NCBI GenBank assembly: GCA_029983625.1
Contig: JASBZF010000013.1
Coordinates: 1 to 22,357 of the forward strand
Direction of reading: 5' to 3'
Length of the DNA: 22,357 bases
DNA from: Pauljensenia sp.
Lineage (GTDB): Bacteria > Actinomycetota > Actinomycetes > Actinomycetales > Actinomycetaceae
The notes under the pieces are model-generated. The model was not told where the DNA came from, did not search any database, and was given only the letters and a program-made list of their open reading frames with translations. Position numbers and translations under genes: made by a program. Positions 6,436 to 13,800 of this stretch are shown one piece after another. Within the stretch, counting starts at the first letter, position 1, and every line of letters starts with the position of its first letter.

Positions 6436-8859
6436 ATGAGCGACAGCACCGACTTCACCCGCATCGTTGAGCGCGCCCTCGACACCGCCCACAGGTGGGC
6501 GCAAGCCTCAACACACCACCCCATCGACGCGGCCGCGAAACTCCTCGCACACGTCCTCGACGACGAAGACGGCCTCGACTACACCGTCTCCTTCGTTGAC
6601 GGAGTGATCCGACCCGAAGACCGGAAGGTCGCAGCCCGACACTTAAGCGAACTCGGCGACAAAAACCCCGACTTCCTCCCCTGGTACCTGCGCACACCCG
6701 CCCTCATCGGCGGGAAAGCAAGCCGAATCCTCCCAGACCTCACAGTCCCCGCAGCGCGTAAAGTCTTCGCTCGCCTCGTCGGCGACCTCGTTGTTGACGT
6801 CAGCGACGACAAACTCGGCCCCGCAATCACACGCCTTCGCGCAGGCGGGGCACGCCTCAACATGAATCTCCTCGGCGAAGCAGTCCTCGGGGAAAAAGAA
6901 GCACGGAAACGCCTCGAAGACACGCGCCGACTCCTTGAACGCCCCGACGTGGACTACGTGTCCTTGAAAGTCTCAGCCGTCACCGGCCCACACAACCCCT
7001 GGGGATACGAACAGGTCGTTGAACACGCCGTTCAACAGCTCCTCCCCCTCTACCAGTACGCCGCTTCAGCCGGAGGTAAGTTCATCAACCTCGACATGGA
7101 GGAATACCACGACCTGCACCTCACCATCGACGTTTTTAAACACATCCTCAGCCGGGAAGAATGTCTGAAACTCCGCGCCGGAATCGTCCTCCAAGCGTAT
7201 CTACCGGACACGCTCGACGCGATGAAAGCCCTGCATGATGGGGCCGCCGCGCGGGGGGCGCGCGGGGGCGCACCCATTAAAGTGCGAGTCGTTAAAGGCG
7301 CAAACCTCGCGATGGAACGGGTCGAAGCACAGATGCGCGGCTGGGAACTCACCACCTGGGAATCCAAGCAAGCAAGCGATGCCAACTACATTCGGATCCT
7401 TGACTGGGCGATGCGCCCTGAACGCACAGCAAACGTCAATCTCGGCATCGCCGGACACAACCTCTTCACCATCGCAGCAGCATGGGAACTCGCGAAAGAA
7501 CGCGAAGTCACAGGCGACATCGAGTTCGAAATGCTTTCAGGGATGGCAACTCAGCAAGCCGCAGCTGTGCGTGAAGAAGTCGGAAACCTCCTCCTGTACG
7601 TGCCCGTCGTCCACCCCGAAGAATACGACGTCGCAATCGCCTACCTCGTGCGGCGCCTCGAAGAAAACTCCGCTGAAGAAAACTTCATGGCTTCGATCTT
7701 TGACATCGGGACCGACCCCAAAGCCTTCGAGAAAGAACGCAAGAGATTCCTCGCCGCCGTTGAACAGATGAGTGCCGAAGGTGACAGCCGAGTCGGCCCG
7801 AGACGCCAACAAAACCGCCTGGACGAATCAGCAGAAAACCTTGAGGCACACCTGCGCACAGAAGACGGAAAATGGAAGTTCGCCAACACCCCTGACTCTG
7901 ACCCCGCGCTTCTTGCAAACCGTGAATGGGCGCGCCGCATCGCTCAGAAAATCCCGACCTCAACGCTCGGACAAGCCAGCATCGACAACGCCCTCGTTAG
8001 TGATCAGCACACCCTTGACGCTCTCATCACAGCCACCGCTGAAGCCGGACGACAATGGGGAAAGCGGACAAGCGCCGAACGCGCTGAAATCCTGCATCGC
8101 GCAGGCATTGAACTGGCACGCAGACGCGCAGAATTGATCGAAGTCGCAGGAGCGGAACTGGGGAAATCCCTCGAACAAGCCGACATTGAAGTATCTGAAG
8201 CCGTTGACTTTGCCCACTACTACGCACAATCCGCCCTCGAACTTGAACACATCGAAGGCGCACACTTCACGCCCGTAGCGCTCAGCGTCGTGACACCACC
8301 GTGGAACTTCCCGCTTGCGATCCCCGCTGGCGGAGTCCTCGCAGCACTCGCCGCCGGATCAGGTGTCATCCTTAAACCCGCACCACAAGCGAAACGATGC
8401 GGCGCACTCATCGCCGAATGCCTGTGGGAAGCCGGAGTTCCCAAAGACGTTCTCGCCCTCGTTGATATCGGAGAAAACGAGCTCGGGAAAGCCCTGCTGA
8501 CGCACGAAGCCGTTGAGCGCGTCGTCCTCACCGGGAGCGCTGACACCGCGAAGCTCTTCCGATCCTGGGATCCCACGATGCGGATCATGGCGGAAACCTC
8601 AGGGAAAAACGCGATCATCATCACGCCGTCAGCTGACCTTGACCTCGCCGTGAAAGACACCGTTCACTCCGCTTTTGGGCACGCCGGGCAGAAATGTTCA
8701 GCAGCGTCCTATGTGATTCTTGTCGGTAGTGTCGGCTTCTCTGCGCGCGTGCGCGACCAGCTTCTCGACGCGGTACGTTCCCTTCACGTCGCCTGGGCTG
8801 AAGACCTTTCCGCACAAATGGGTCCGCTCGTGAGTGAGCCGAAAGGAAAACTCCTCTAA
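6436..8859 (+). CDS. putA: PutA N-terminal product: PRODH plus most of the ALDH domain
   Basis: The open part before the first TAA encodes 807 aa. Proline dehydrogenase motifs: NLDMEEYHDLHL, IKVRVVKGANLAMERV, FEMLSGMATQQ and the substrate-binding YLVRRLEEN at 403-411. This half alone could still turn proline into P5C. ALDH motifs: VVTPPWNFPLAIPAGG (cofactor loop), VVLTGSADTAK, Glu720 in AETSGKNA and nucleophile Cys754 in GHAGQKCSAAS. It stops before the EYFGP segment, so the aldehyde dehydrogenase fold would be incomplete and P5C or glutamate semialdehyde could build up. Start ATG has AAGGA (6422-6426) 9 bases upstream. Confidence 0.85.
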   Translation: MSDSTDFTRIVERALDTAHRWAQASTHHPIDAAAKLLAHVLDDEDGLDYTVSFVDGVIRPEDRKVAARHLSELGDKNPDFLPWYLRTPALIGGKASRILPDLTVPAARKVFARLVGDLVVDVSDDKLGPAITRLRAGGARLNMNLLGEAVLGEKEARKRLEDTRRLLERPDVDYVSLKVSAVTGPHNPWGYEQVVEHAVQQLLPLYQYAASAGGKFINLDMEEYHDLHLTIDVFKHILSREECLKLRAGIVLQAYLPDTLDAMKALHDGAAARGARGGAPIKVRVVKGANLAMERVEAQMRGWELTTWESKQASDANYIRILDWAMRPERTANVNLGIAGHNLFTIAAAWELAKEREVTGDIEFEMLSGMATQQAAAVREEVGNLLLYVPVVHPEEYDVAIAYLVRRLEENSAEENFMASIFDIGTDPKAFEKERKRFLAAVEQMSAEGDSRVGPRRQQNRLDESAENLEAHLRTEDGKWKFANTPDSDPALLANREWARRIAQKIPTSTLGQASIDNALVSDQHTLDALITATAEAGRQWGKRTSAERAEILHRAGIELARRRAELIEVAGAELGKSLEQADIEVSEAVDFAHYYAQSALELEHIEGAHFTPVALSVVTPPWNFPLAIPAGGVLAALAAGSGVILKPAPQAKRCGALIAECLWEAGVPKDVLALVDIGENELGKALLTHEAVERVVLTGSADTAKLFRSWDPTMRIMAETSGKNAIIITPSADLDLAVKDTVHSAFGHAGQKCSAASYVILVGSVGFSARVRDQLLDAVRSLHVAWAEDLSAQMGPLVSEPKGKLL

Positions 8860-8955
8860 GGGCTGACACAGCTAGAAGACGGGTAAAAATGGGAAATCAC
8901 ACCTCAAGCCCTTGACGAGACGAAACGCCTGTGGAGCCCAGGGGTTCGTTCAGGA

Positions 8956-10008
8956 GTGGCACCCGGCAGCCGGTATCACCTCACCGAATACTTCGGGCCG
9001 ATCCTGGGAATCATGCGCGTGGATACCCTCGAAGAAGCCATCGAAGCGCAGAACGCCACCGAATACGGCCTCACCGCAGGCTTACACTCCCTTGACCCAG
9101 AAGAAATTAACCGGTGGCTCAACGCCGTTCAAGCGGGCAACGTCTACGTGAACCGAGGGATCACGGGCGCGATCGTGCAGCGTCAACCCTTCGGCGGGTG
9201 GAAACGCTCAGCAGTGGGTGAAGGCGCGAAAGCAGGAGGGCCGAACTACCTCTTCGGATTCGGCAGCTTCACTCCAGCTCCTCTTTGCGCCACTTCCACA
9301 TCTTCCGAGGGCGCAGAAACGTCTTCCACATTCACGGCAGCGCCAACGAAACCGCAGCTTCAAGACCTTGCCACACTTGGACGCCTGCTCCTTGACGACA
9401 CAGCGTCAGCGCAGCTCAACAGCGCCATCGCTTCAGATTGCGCAGCCCTCGCCGCCGAGTTCGACACCCTCCACGACCCCTCTCAGATCCTCGCCGAACG
9501 TAACCTTCTGCGCTACGTCCCACTGCCAGTGACGATCCGAGCAGGAGAAAACGCTGAACTCCACGACATTCTTCGCGTCCTGTCAGCAGGTCTTTCCCTC
9601 GGTACGATCAGCGCCACACACACGGGCAGTTTCCGCCGTACTTTCGCAGGTGGCGGACATACGCCCATGTCCTTGCGTCTGTCCAGCGCACGGCCCCTCC
9701 CTGAAGAACTCATCGCTTTGCTGAAGCGCTACGACGTTGAATACGCCCTCGAAGATAGCGCAGCCTTTGTTGCCAGACTTCGACGTCAAGGGATCGGACT
9801 TGACGAAAGAATCCGCCTCATCGCAGAAGACGGCGACACTTTGCGCAGCGCCCTCGATGGTTCCATTGACCTGGCGGTGTGGGATGGTCCCGTCACGTCA
9901 GCGGGACGCATTGAGATCCTGCCTTTTGTTCACGAACAGGCCATTTCGATCACCAATCACCGATTCGGGAACCGCACGCCGCTCAGCGCCCAGGTGCTGC
10001 AGGACTGA
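8956..10008 (+). CDS. putA: PutA C-terminal fragment
   Basis: The frame is open from 8887 after the second TAA; the first usable start is GTG 8956 (350 aa). AGGAG touches this GTG too closely to serve it, and ATG 9013 has no site either, so independent translation is doubtful. It holds the end of the ALDH domain (YHLTEYFGPILGIMRVDTLEEAI, AGNVYVNRGITGAIVQRQPFGGWKRSAVG, GGPNYLFGFGSF). A Thr/Ser/Ala-rich linker (about 9270-9350) follows, then a domain matching the non-catalytic ALDH-like tail of long PutA proteins. Coding quality is as good as upstream, so the break is recent or artefactual. Confidence 0.7.
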   Translation: MAPGSRYHLTEYFGPILGIMRVDTLEEAIEAQNATEYGLTAGLHSLDPEEINRWLNAVQAGNVYVNRGITGAIVQRQPFGGWKRSAVGEGAKAGGPNYLFGFGSFTPAPLCATSTSSEGAETSSTFTAAPTKPQLQDLATLGRLLLDDTASAQLNSAIASDCAALAAEFDTLHDPSQILAERNLLRYVPLPVTIRAGENAELHDILRVLSAGLSLGTISATHTGSFRRTFAGGGHTPMSLRLSSARPLPEELIALLKRYDVEYALEDSAAFVARLRRQGIGLDERIRLIAEDGDTLRSALDGSIDLAVWDGPVTSAGRIEILPFVHEQAISITNHRFGNRTPLSAQVLQD

Positions 10009-10026
10009 CAGCGCCCGTTTCTTGGA

Positions 10027-10066
10027 AGCGGCCTCGTCCTCGTTCATTGACGAGGACGAGGCCGCT
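10027..10066 (+). terminator. Strong hairpin after putA
   Basis: Seventeen-pair stem, AGCGGCCTCGTCCTCGT / ACGAGGACGAGGCCGCT, loop TCATTG, 18 nt after the putA stop. No T run. It shares the CCTCGT-CATTGACGAGG core with the hairpin after nrdE. Confidence 0.8.
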
Positions 10067-10139
10067 GGCCTGTGTCACGCCAGACAATCAGCCGTGAAAG
10101 CAGGCGCAGAAGACTACGCGGCGCAAGCACGGAAGACAT

Positions 10140-10340
10140 GAGGGACACTGAAGAGGGGAGAGCGGAAAGAGAAGGGAGGAAGAGAAAGAGAGGGCAAAGA
10201 GGGGAAGAGAAAGGAAAAAGGAGGGAGAGAAGGCGGAGTGGGGAAAGAACGGAGGAGCTGGAAAGAAAGGGGAGGAGACTGGGAAGAGACAAGAGGGCGA
10301 AACAGGGAAAGCATGAGGGAAGTTGAGGGAGTTTGGGGGA
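10140..10340 (+). repeat. Polypurine tract
   Basis: From 10141 to 10320 only 17 of 180 bases are pyrimidines on the + strand. The longest unbroken purine runs are 10196-10233 (38 nt) and 10164-10194 (31 nt). The tract closes with G runs (GGG at several places, GGGGG near 10336). It lies in the 447-bp gap between the putA stop and the next start. Frames through it give only Arg/Glu/Gly/Lys strings, so I treat it as non-coding. Such tracts can form triplex DNA or R-loops. Confidence 0.85.
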
Positions 10341-10396
10341 GCGTGCGTATCCACAATCAGGGAGTCCCCTCATTCCTGGAAAGCACCGACACGCTC

Positions 10397-10402
10397 TAGA
10401 AT
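10397..10402 (+). promoter_or_regulatory. Candidate -10 box TAGAAT
   Basis: TAGAAT matches the -10 consensus at 5 of 6 positions and would start transcription near 10409, about 47 bp before the small membrane protein gene. No convincing -35 is seen. Confidence 0.4.
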
Positions 10403-10455
10403 CGAAGAAGACAATCAAAAAAACCATAGCGTTTCCTCGCAACGAAAGGCATACC

Positions 10456-11032
10456 ATGAGCACCGACGAAACCACACCTCTCCCGGTGAACAACGAGCAC
10501 CAGGGTTCATTCCAGGGCAACACCTGCGACACCTTAGGAAACTCTGGCGAACACACGGGAAACTGCCACACGCAAGACGCTCATCACGGGCAAGCCAGCG
10601 AAAACACTCAGCCCTACACGACAGAAAGCCCCTACTCTGCGCCAGGCACCCTACGCGGGTGACAACTCCGCTCACGCCTACGCTGCTCCCGCGACCTCAT
10701 GGCAAGCGCCCCAAGGAGCTTTCTACACTCACCCGCTCGTTGAATCACTGCGCACAAACTCCACGCTGTGCCTCATCCTCGGTGTCCTCACCTTCCTCGG
10801 GTTCGGCCTCCTCACCTCTATTCCCGCTTGGGTCTGGGGAAACTCAATCCTCAATAAAGCCAAGCTCAACGGCGTTGACGAATCAGTCGTCTCGAACGCG
10901 AAAATCGGGAAAGTTCTTGGGATTATCGGCACCATCGCTTCGACAGCTGTCGTGTTTCTCATCATCCTTTTCCTCTTCTTCTTTGCCTTCGCCATTGTCG
11001 CCACCCCGACCATGTATCCCTTCACGTACTGA
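10456..11032 (+). pseudogene. Small two-helix membrane protein, frameshifted
   Basis: Starts at ATG 10456 with GAAAGG upstream. The first frame (to TGA 10660-10662) encodes a polar, Gln/His/Thr-rich head: MSTDETTPLPVNNEHQG, later TESPYSAPG. Coding then continues in the next frame: APYAGDNSAHAYAAP, then two hydrophobic helices (LCLILGVLTFLGFGLLTSIPAWVWG and a second, very Phe-rich one before ATPTMYPFTY) to TGA 11030. This layout (low-complexity head, two helices, short cytoplasmic linker with GNSILNKAKLNG) resembles DUF4190-type proteins. One extra C in the run at about 10649-10651 would explain the shift. I cannot tell real loss from sequencing error. Function unknown. Confidence 0.7.
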
Positions 11033-11106
11033 TCCGTACTCACCCCTCCCCCTTCACAGCACCTGCAGTAAGACCGCCGCCCAGACACCGCCATGAGGCT
11101 CACCGA

Positions 11107-12840
11107 ATGACGCCCCGAAACGACTCACACAAAGCCCGCCGACGTTCCGGCACCGACCAGGATCTCCTGTCTGACCTGCGACGTATCGACGGACGGCCCT
11201 ACGGAACCTACAAGAGCGTCATCGGTGACTGGGACTACGGCGACTTCACACTCGCCATCGACCACATCCAAGCCGACCCCTACGCTCCGCCCTCGGCAAT
11301 CCGCGCGATCAGCACGCCGAAAATCATGGGCCTACCCGCACAAGCCCTCAGCTCAGGACGCGCACGACTCGCCACCGCAGACTTCCTTGCCCGATCCATT
11401 GAAATCGCCGTGAAAAACCGGATCCGAGGAGGTGGCATCCGCATCGCCCACCCCGGACAAGAGATTCTGCAACGCTCCAGCGCAAGCGTCTTCCCCGACC
11501 GCGTAGAAGTCCGCCTACAAGTCCACATGCCCGCACGAGGGCGCACCATCCTCGGACGTGAAGCCGCGCGGATCTTCGACATCGATGTTCCGAACGTCGT
11601 GATGGACGCTTTCGATTTCATCTCTGACGACAGCGAAACACAGATTAAAACCGCAGCGCTGCTCACTCACATTGCCACCTACGAAGACCACTGCGCCCTC
11701 GTGGATACCCTTGAAGAAAAAGGGTGGGTCGCTTTCGTTGCCGACGGGTCAATGCTCGCCCGTCAATCCGGTATCTCTCAAGCTCCGATGGACGAGGGCG
11801 TTCCTTTTTCCTCACCGGACACCTTACGAGAAAGCGTGGAACTTCCCCACGCGGGCACCGTCACCGGCATGGCCATCCGTCCCGGAGTCACCCTCATTGT
11901 CGGCGGCGGCTACCACGGTAAATCCACGCTACTGAGTGCCCTCCAGCGCGGCGTTTACGCCCACATTCCCGGCGATGGCCGCGAGCGCGTCGCCACCTTA
12001 AGTGACGCAATGAAAATCCGAGCAGCTGACGGACGCGCCGTCACCGGAGTGGACGTTTCCCCCTTCATTTCTCACCTTCCAAACAAAACCGACACCCGTC
12101 ACTTTTCCACGGAAAACGCTTCAGGATCGACCTCTCAAGCCGCTGCCCTCATGGAAGCTGTGGAACTCGGTTCACGCCTCCTCCTCATCGACGAAGACAC
12201 CTCCGCAACGAACCTTCTGATCCGCGACGAACGTATGAGAAGTTTGGTCGTTGCAGATAAAGAACCCATCACTCCTCTCGTTGACCGGATCGGAGCACTT
12301 GCCACCTCAGGGGTGTCCACAATCATGGTGATGGGCGGTTCGGGCGACTACCTCGACACTGCTGACACGGTTCTGATGCTCGACTCCTACCGTTGCCTCG
12401 ACGTTACTGATCGGGCGAAGAGACTCGTTGAGCAGATGCCTCGTCAGCGCAACGACGAAACCAGCTTCACCGCGCCCGCAGCGCGCATCCCGCTGCGCCA
12501 GCGGCCCGCAGAATCCCGGACGAAAACAAAATCTTCAGGAGTGAATGAAATCCTCCTCGACCGGCAAACAATTTCACTGTTCGACATGGAACACATCGTT
12601 GACCCCGGTCAGACAGAAATGATCGCCTGGGCGATGCGAGCCATCCTGGAACACTACGCCACGGGCACCGTTGCGCTTAGTGACCTTCTTGACAGGCTCG
12701 AACGTCACATCAATTCCGAAGGACTTGACGCGGCCACAAAGTTCGGTGCCCGAGACTTCCCCGCGTTCCTTGTCCGTCCGCGTCGCATCGACGTTGGGGC
12801 TGCGATCAACCGCTACCGGGGACTGCGGCTCAGCTCTTAA
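11107..12840 (+). CDS. ABC-class predicted ATPase (COG3044 / ABC_ATPase family)
   Basis: Soluble 577-aa P-loop protein, not a transporter subunit. Features: an N-terminal DxDGRPYGTYK-type region (LRRIDGRPYGTYKSVIGDWDYGDF); Walker A GGGYHGKST at 266-274; a signature-like ASGSTSQAA from 338; Walker B LLLIDEDTSATN with Asp362-Glu363-Asp364; then the MVMGGSGDYLDTADTVL switch region. This is the family whose trypanosome member MRB1590 binds RNA in kinetoplast editing; the bacterial role is not established. Start ATG has GAGG (11095-11098) 8 bases upstream. It stands alone between the broken membrane protein gene and a GC-rich hairpin. Confidence 0.9.
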   Translation: MTPRNDSHKARRRSGTDQDLLSDLRRIDGRPYGTYKSVIGDWDYGDFTLAIDHIQADPYAPPSAIRAISTPKIMGLPAQALSSGRARLATADFLARSIEIAVKNRIRGGGIRIAHPGQEILQRSSASVFPDRVEVRLQVHMPARGRTILGREAARIFDIDVPNVVMDAFDFISDDSETQIKTAALLTHIATYEDHCALVDTLEEKGWVAFVADGSMLARQSGISQAPMDEGVPFSSPDTLRESVELPHAGTVTGMAIRPGVTLIVGGGYHGKSTLLSALQRGVYAHIPGDGRERVATLSDAMKIRAADGRAVTGVDVSPFISHLPNKTDTRHFSTENASGSTSQAAALMEAVELGSRLLLIDEDTSATNLLIRDERMRSLVVADKEPITPLVDRIGALATSGVSTIMVMGGSGDYLDTADTVLMLDSYRCLDVTDRAKRLVEQMPRQRNDETSFTAPAARIPLRQRPAESRTKTKSSGVNEILLDRQTISLFDMEHIVDPGQTEMIAWAMRAILEHYATGTVALSDLLDRLERHINSEGLDAATKFGARDFPAFLVRPRRIDVGAAINRYRGLRLSS

Positions 12841-12846
12841 CACGCG

Positions 12847-12876
12847 CCCGCCCTGCCCATCACGGACGAGGGCGGG
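12847..12876 (+). terminator. Hairpin after the ABC-class ATPase gene
   Basis: CCCGCCCT / AGGGCGGG with a 14-nt loop, 7 nt past the stop. It shares GACGAGGGCGGGGC with the hairpin after nrdE. No T tract. Confidence 0.6.
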
Positions 12877-12999
12877 GCCGCGCAAAAGCGGCGGCACTGA
12901 CACTAGGGGAATCCCTGAGTGGCCCCGGCACGAACAGGGGCACTTTCCAGGAAAATCCCCAATAACGCAGAGCGTGATGCGTGCGGCATCCTTGACAGT

Positions 13000-13800
13000 A
13001 TGAACACTCCAATGATTCCGTCTGCACACAGCACACACAGCTCTTTTCACGACAGCGGCAGCCCCGCTACGCCTCCCTTTGAAAACCCAGTCCCCGTTGT
13101 TGAACTTGAACGAGTCCTAAAAATCTACGGAGAAGGCGAAACCCAAGTCACCGCCCTCGACAGCGTCTCCACCTCCTTTACTCAAGGAGCATTCACCGCG
13201 ATTATGGGCCCCTCCGGGTCAGGAAAATCCACGATGCTTCACGTCCTCGCCGGACTCGACACCCCCAGCTCAGGTGAAGTTTTCATCGAAGGGCAGCCGA
13301 TCACCGGACTGAAAGACGACCAGCTCACCAGGTTGCGACGCGACCGAATCGGCTTCGTGTTCCAATCCTTTAACCTCATCCCCACCCTCAACGCGCGCGC
13401 AAACATCGAACTGCCCCTCAAACTCGCAGGACGCAAAGCCGACCAATACTGGCTGTCACATATCGTTGACATTCTCGGCCTCGGTGCCCGACTCCACCAC
13501 TTGCCCTCTCAGCTGTCAGGTGGCCAACGTCAACGAGTCGCAATCGCCAGGGCCCTCGCCTCCAAACCCGCTGTGATCGTCGCCGACGAACCGACCGGTA
13601 ACCTCGACTCCCAGTCAGGAAACGAAGTCCTCAGCCTCTTACGTAACGCAGTCGATCACCTCGGACAATCCGTCATCATGGTTACCCACGACCAGTCAGC
13701 CGCCCTGAAAGCCGACCGTGTCCTCGTCATGCGAGACGGGCAGATTCGCGCCGACCTTCTGGCCCCCACCGCCGCTGAACTCACCGAGGCCGCACGATGA
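13000..13800 (+). CDS. ABC transporter ATP-binding protein (MacB/LolD type)
   Basis: Nucleotide-binding subunit (266 aa from ATG 13000) that powers the permease encoded next. Walker A GPSGSGKST 70-78; Q-loop in VFQSFNLIPTLNARANIELPL; signature LSGGQ 172-176; Walker B with Asp196-Glu197; D-loop GNLDS; switch His230 (VTHD). The FQSFNL and DEPTGNLDS wording is typical of the MacB/LolD/FtsE group. A polar tail of about 35 residues precedes the domain. Start is uncertain: ATG 13000, ATG 13012 or GTG 12919 are in frame and none has a strong ribosome site. Its stop overlaps the permease start (ATGA), so the two are translationally coupled. Confidence 0.93.
   Translation: MNTPMIPSAHSTHSSFHDSGSPATPPFENPVPVVELERVLKIYGEGETQVTALDSVSTSFTQGAFTAIMGPSGSGKSTMLHVLAGLDTPSSGEVFIEGQPITGLKDDQLTRLRRDRIGFVFQSFNLIPTLNARANIELPLKLAGRKADQYWLSHIVDILGLGARLHHLPSQLSGGQRQRVAIARALASKPAVIVADEPTGNLDSQSGNEVLSLLRNAVDHLGQSVIMVTHDQSAALKADRVLVMRDGQIRADLLAPTAAELTEAAR

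Larger units (their letters stand above)
6436..10008 (+). pseudogene. putA: Bifunctional proline dehydrogenase / glutamate-semialdehyde dehydrogenase, interrupted by two TAA codons
   Basis: Read as one frame, this is 1190 codons, the size of a long actinobacterial PutA that oxidises proline via P5C to glutamate using FAD and NAD+. Domain order: PRODH barrel (residues about 60-430), P5C/aldehyde dehydrogenase (about 500-950), then a C-terminal ALDH-like tail domain. Two in-frame TAA codons, at 8857-8859 and 8884-8886, fall in the ALDH domain after catalytic Cys754. Translation through them gives LL*GLTQLEDG*KWEITPQ, which follows the family pattern I know at this place (LL(K/R)-L-L-GEKW), so no bases are missing. 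Single changes (AAA to TAA and GAA to TAA) would explain both. It is a recent pseudogene, an assembly error, or a case of readthrough. Confidence 0.8.

Noticed and set aside
8857..8886. Stop-codon reassignment or selenocysteine
   Set aside because: Codons are TAA, not TGA, and TAA ends nrdH, the ABC-class ATPase and pip in this window.
10072..10326. Arg/Glu/Gly-rich reading frame of 84 codons
   Set aside because: It is simply the polypurine tract read as codons; other frames give the same kind of residues, and there is no ribosome site or family likeness.
10323..11096. Long + strand frame of 257 codons over the small membrane protein
   Set aside because: Ser/Pro/Arg-rich shadow; the two hydrophobic helices and the good start belong to the other two frames.
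12976..12990. GATGC-GTGCG-GCATC dyad before the ABC ATPase
   Set aside because: Only 5-bp arms; expected by chance in a window of this size.
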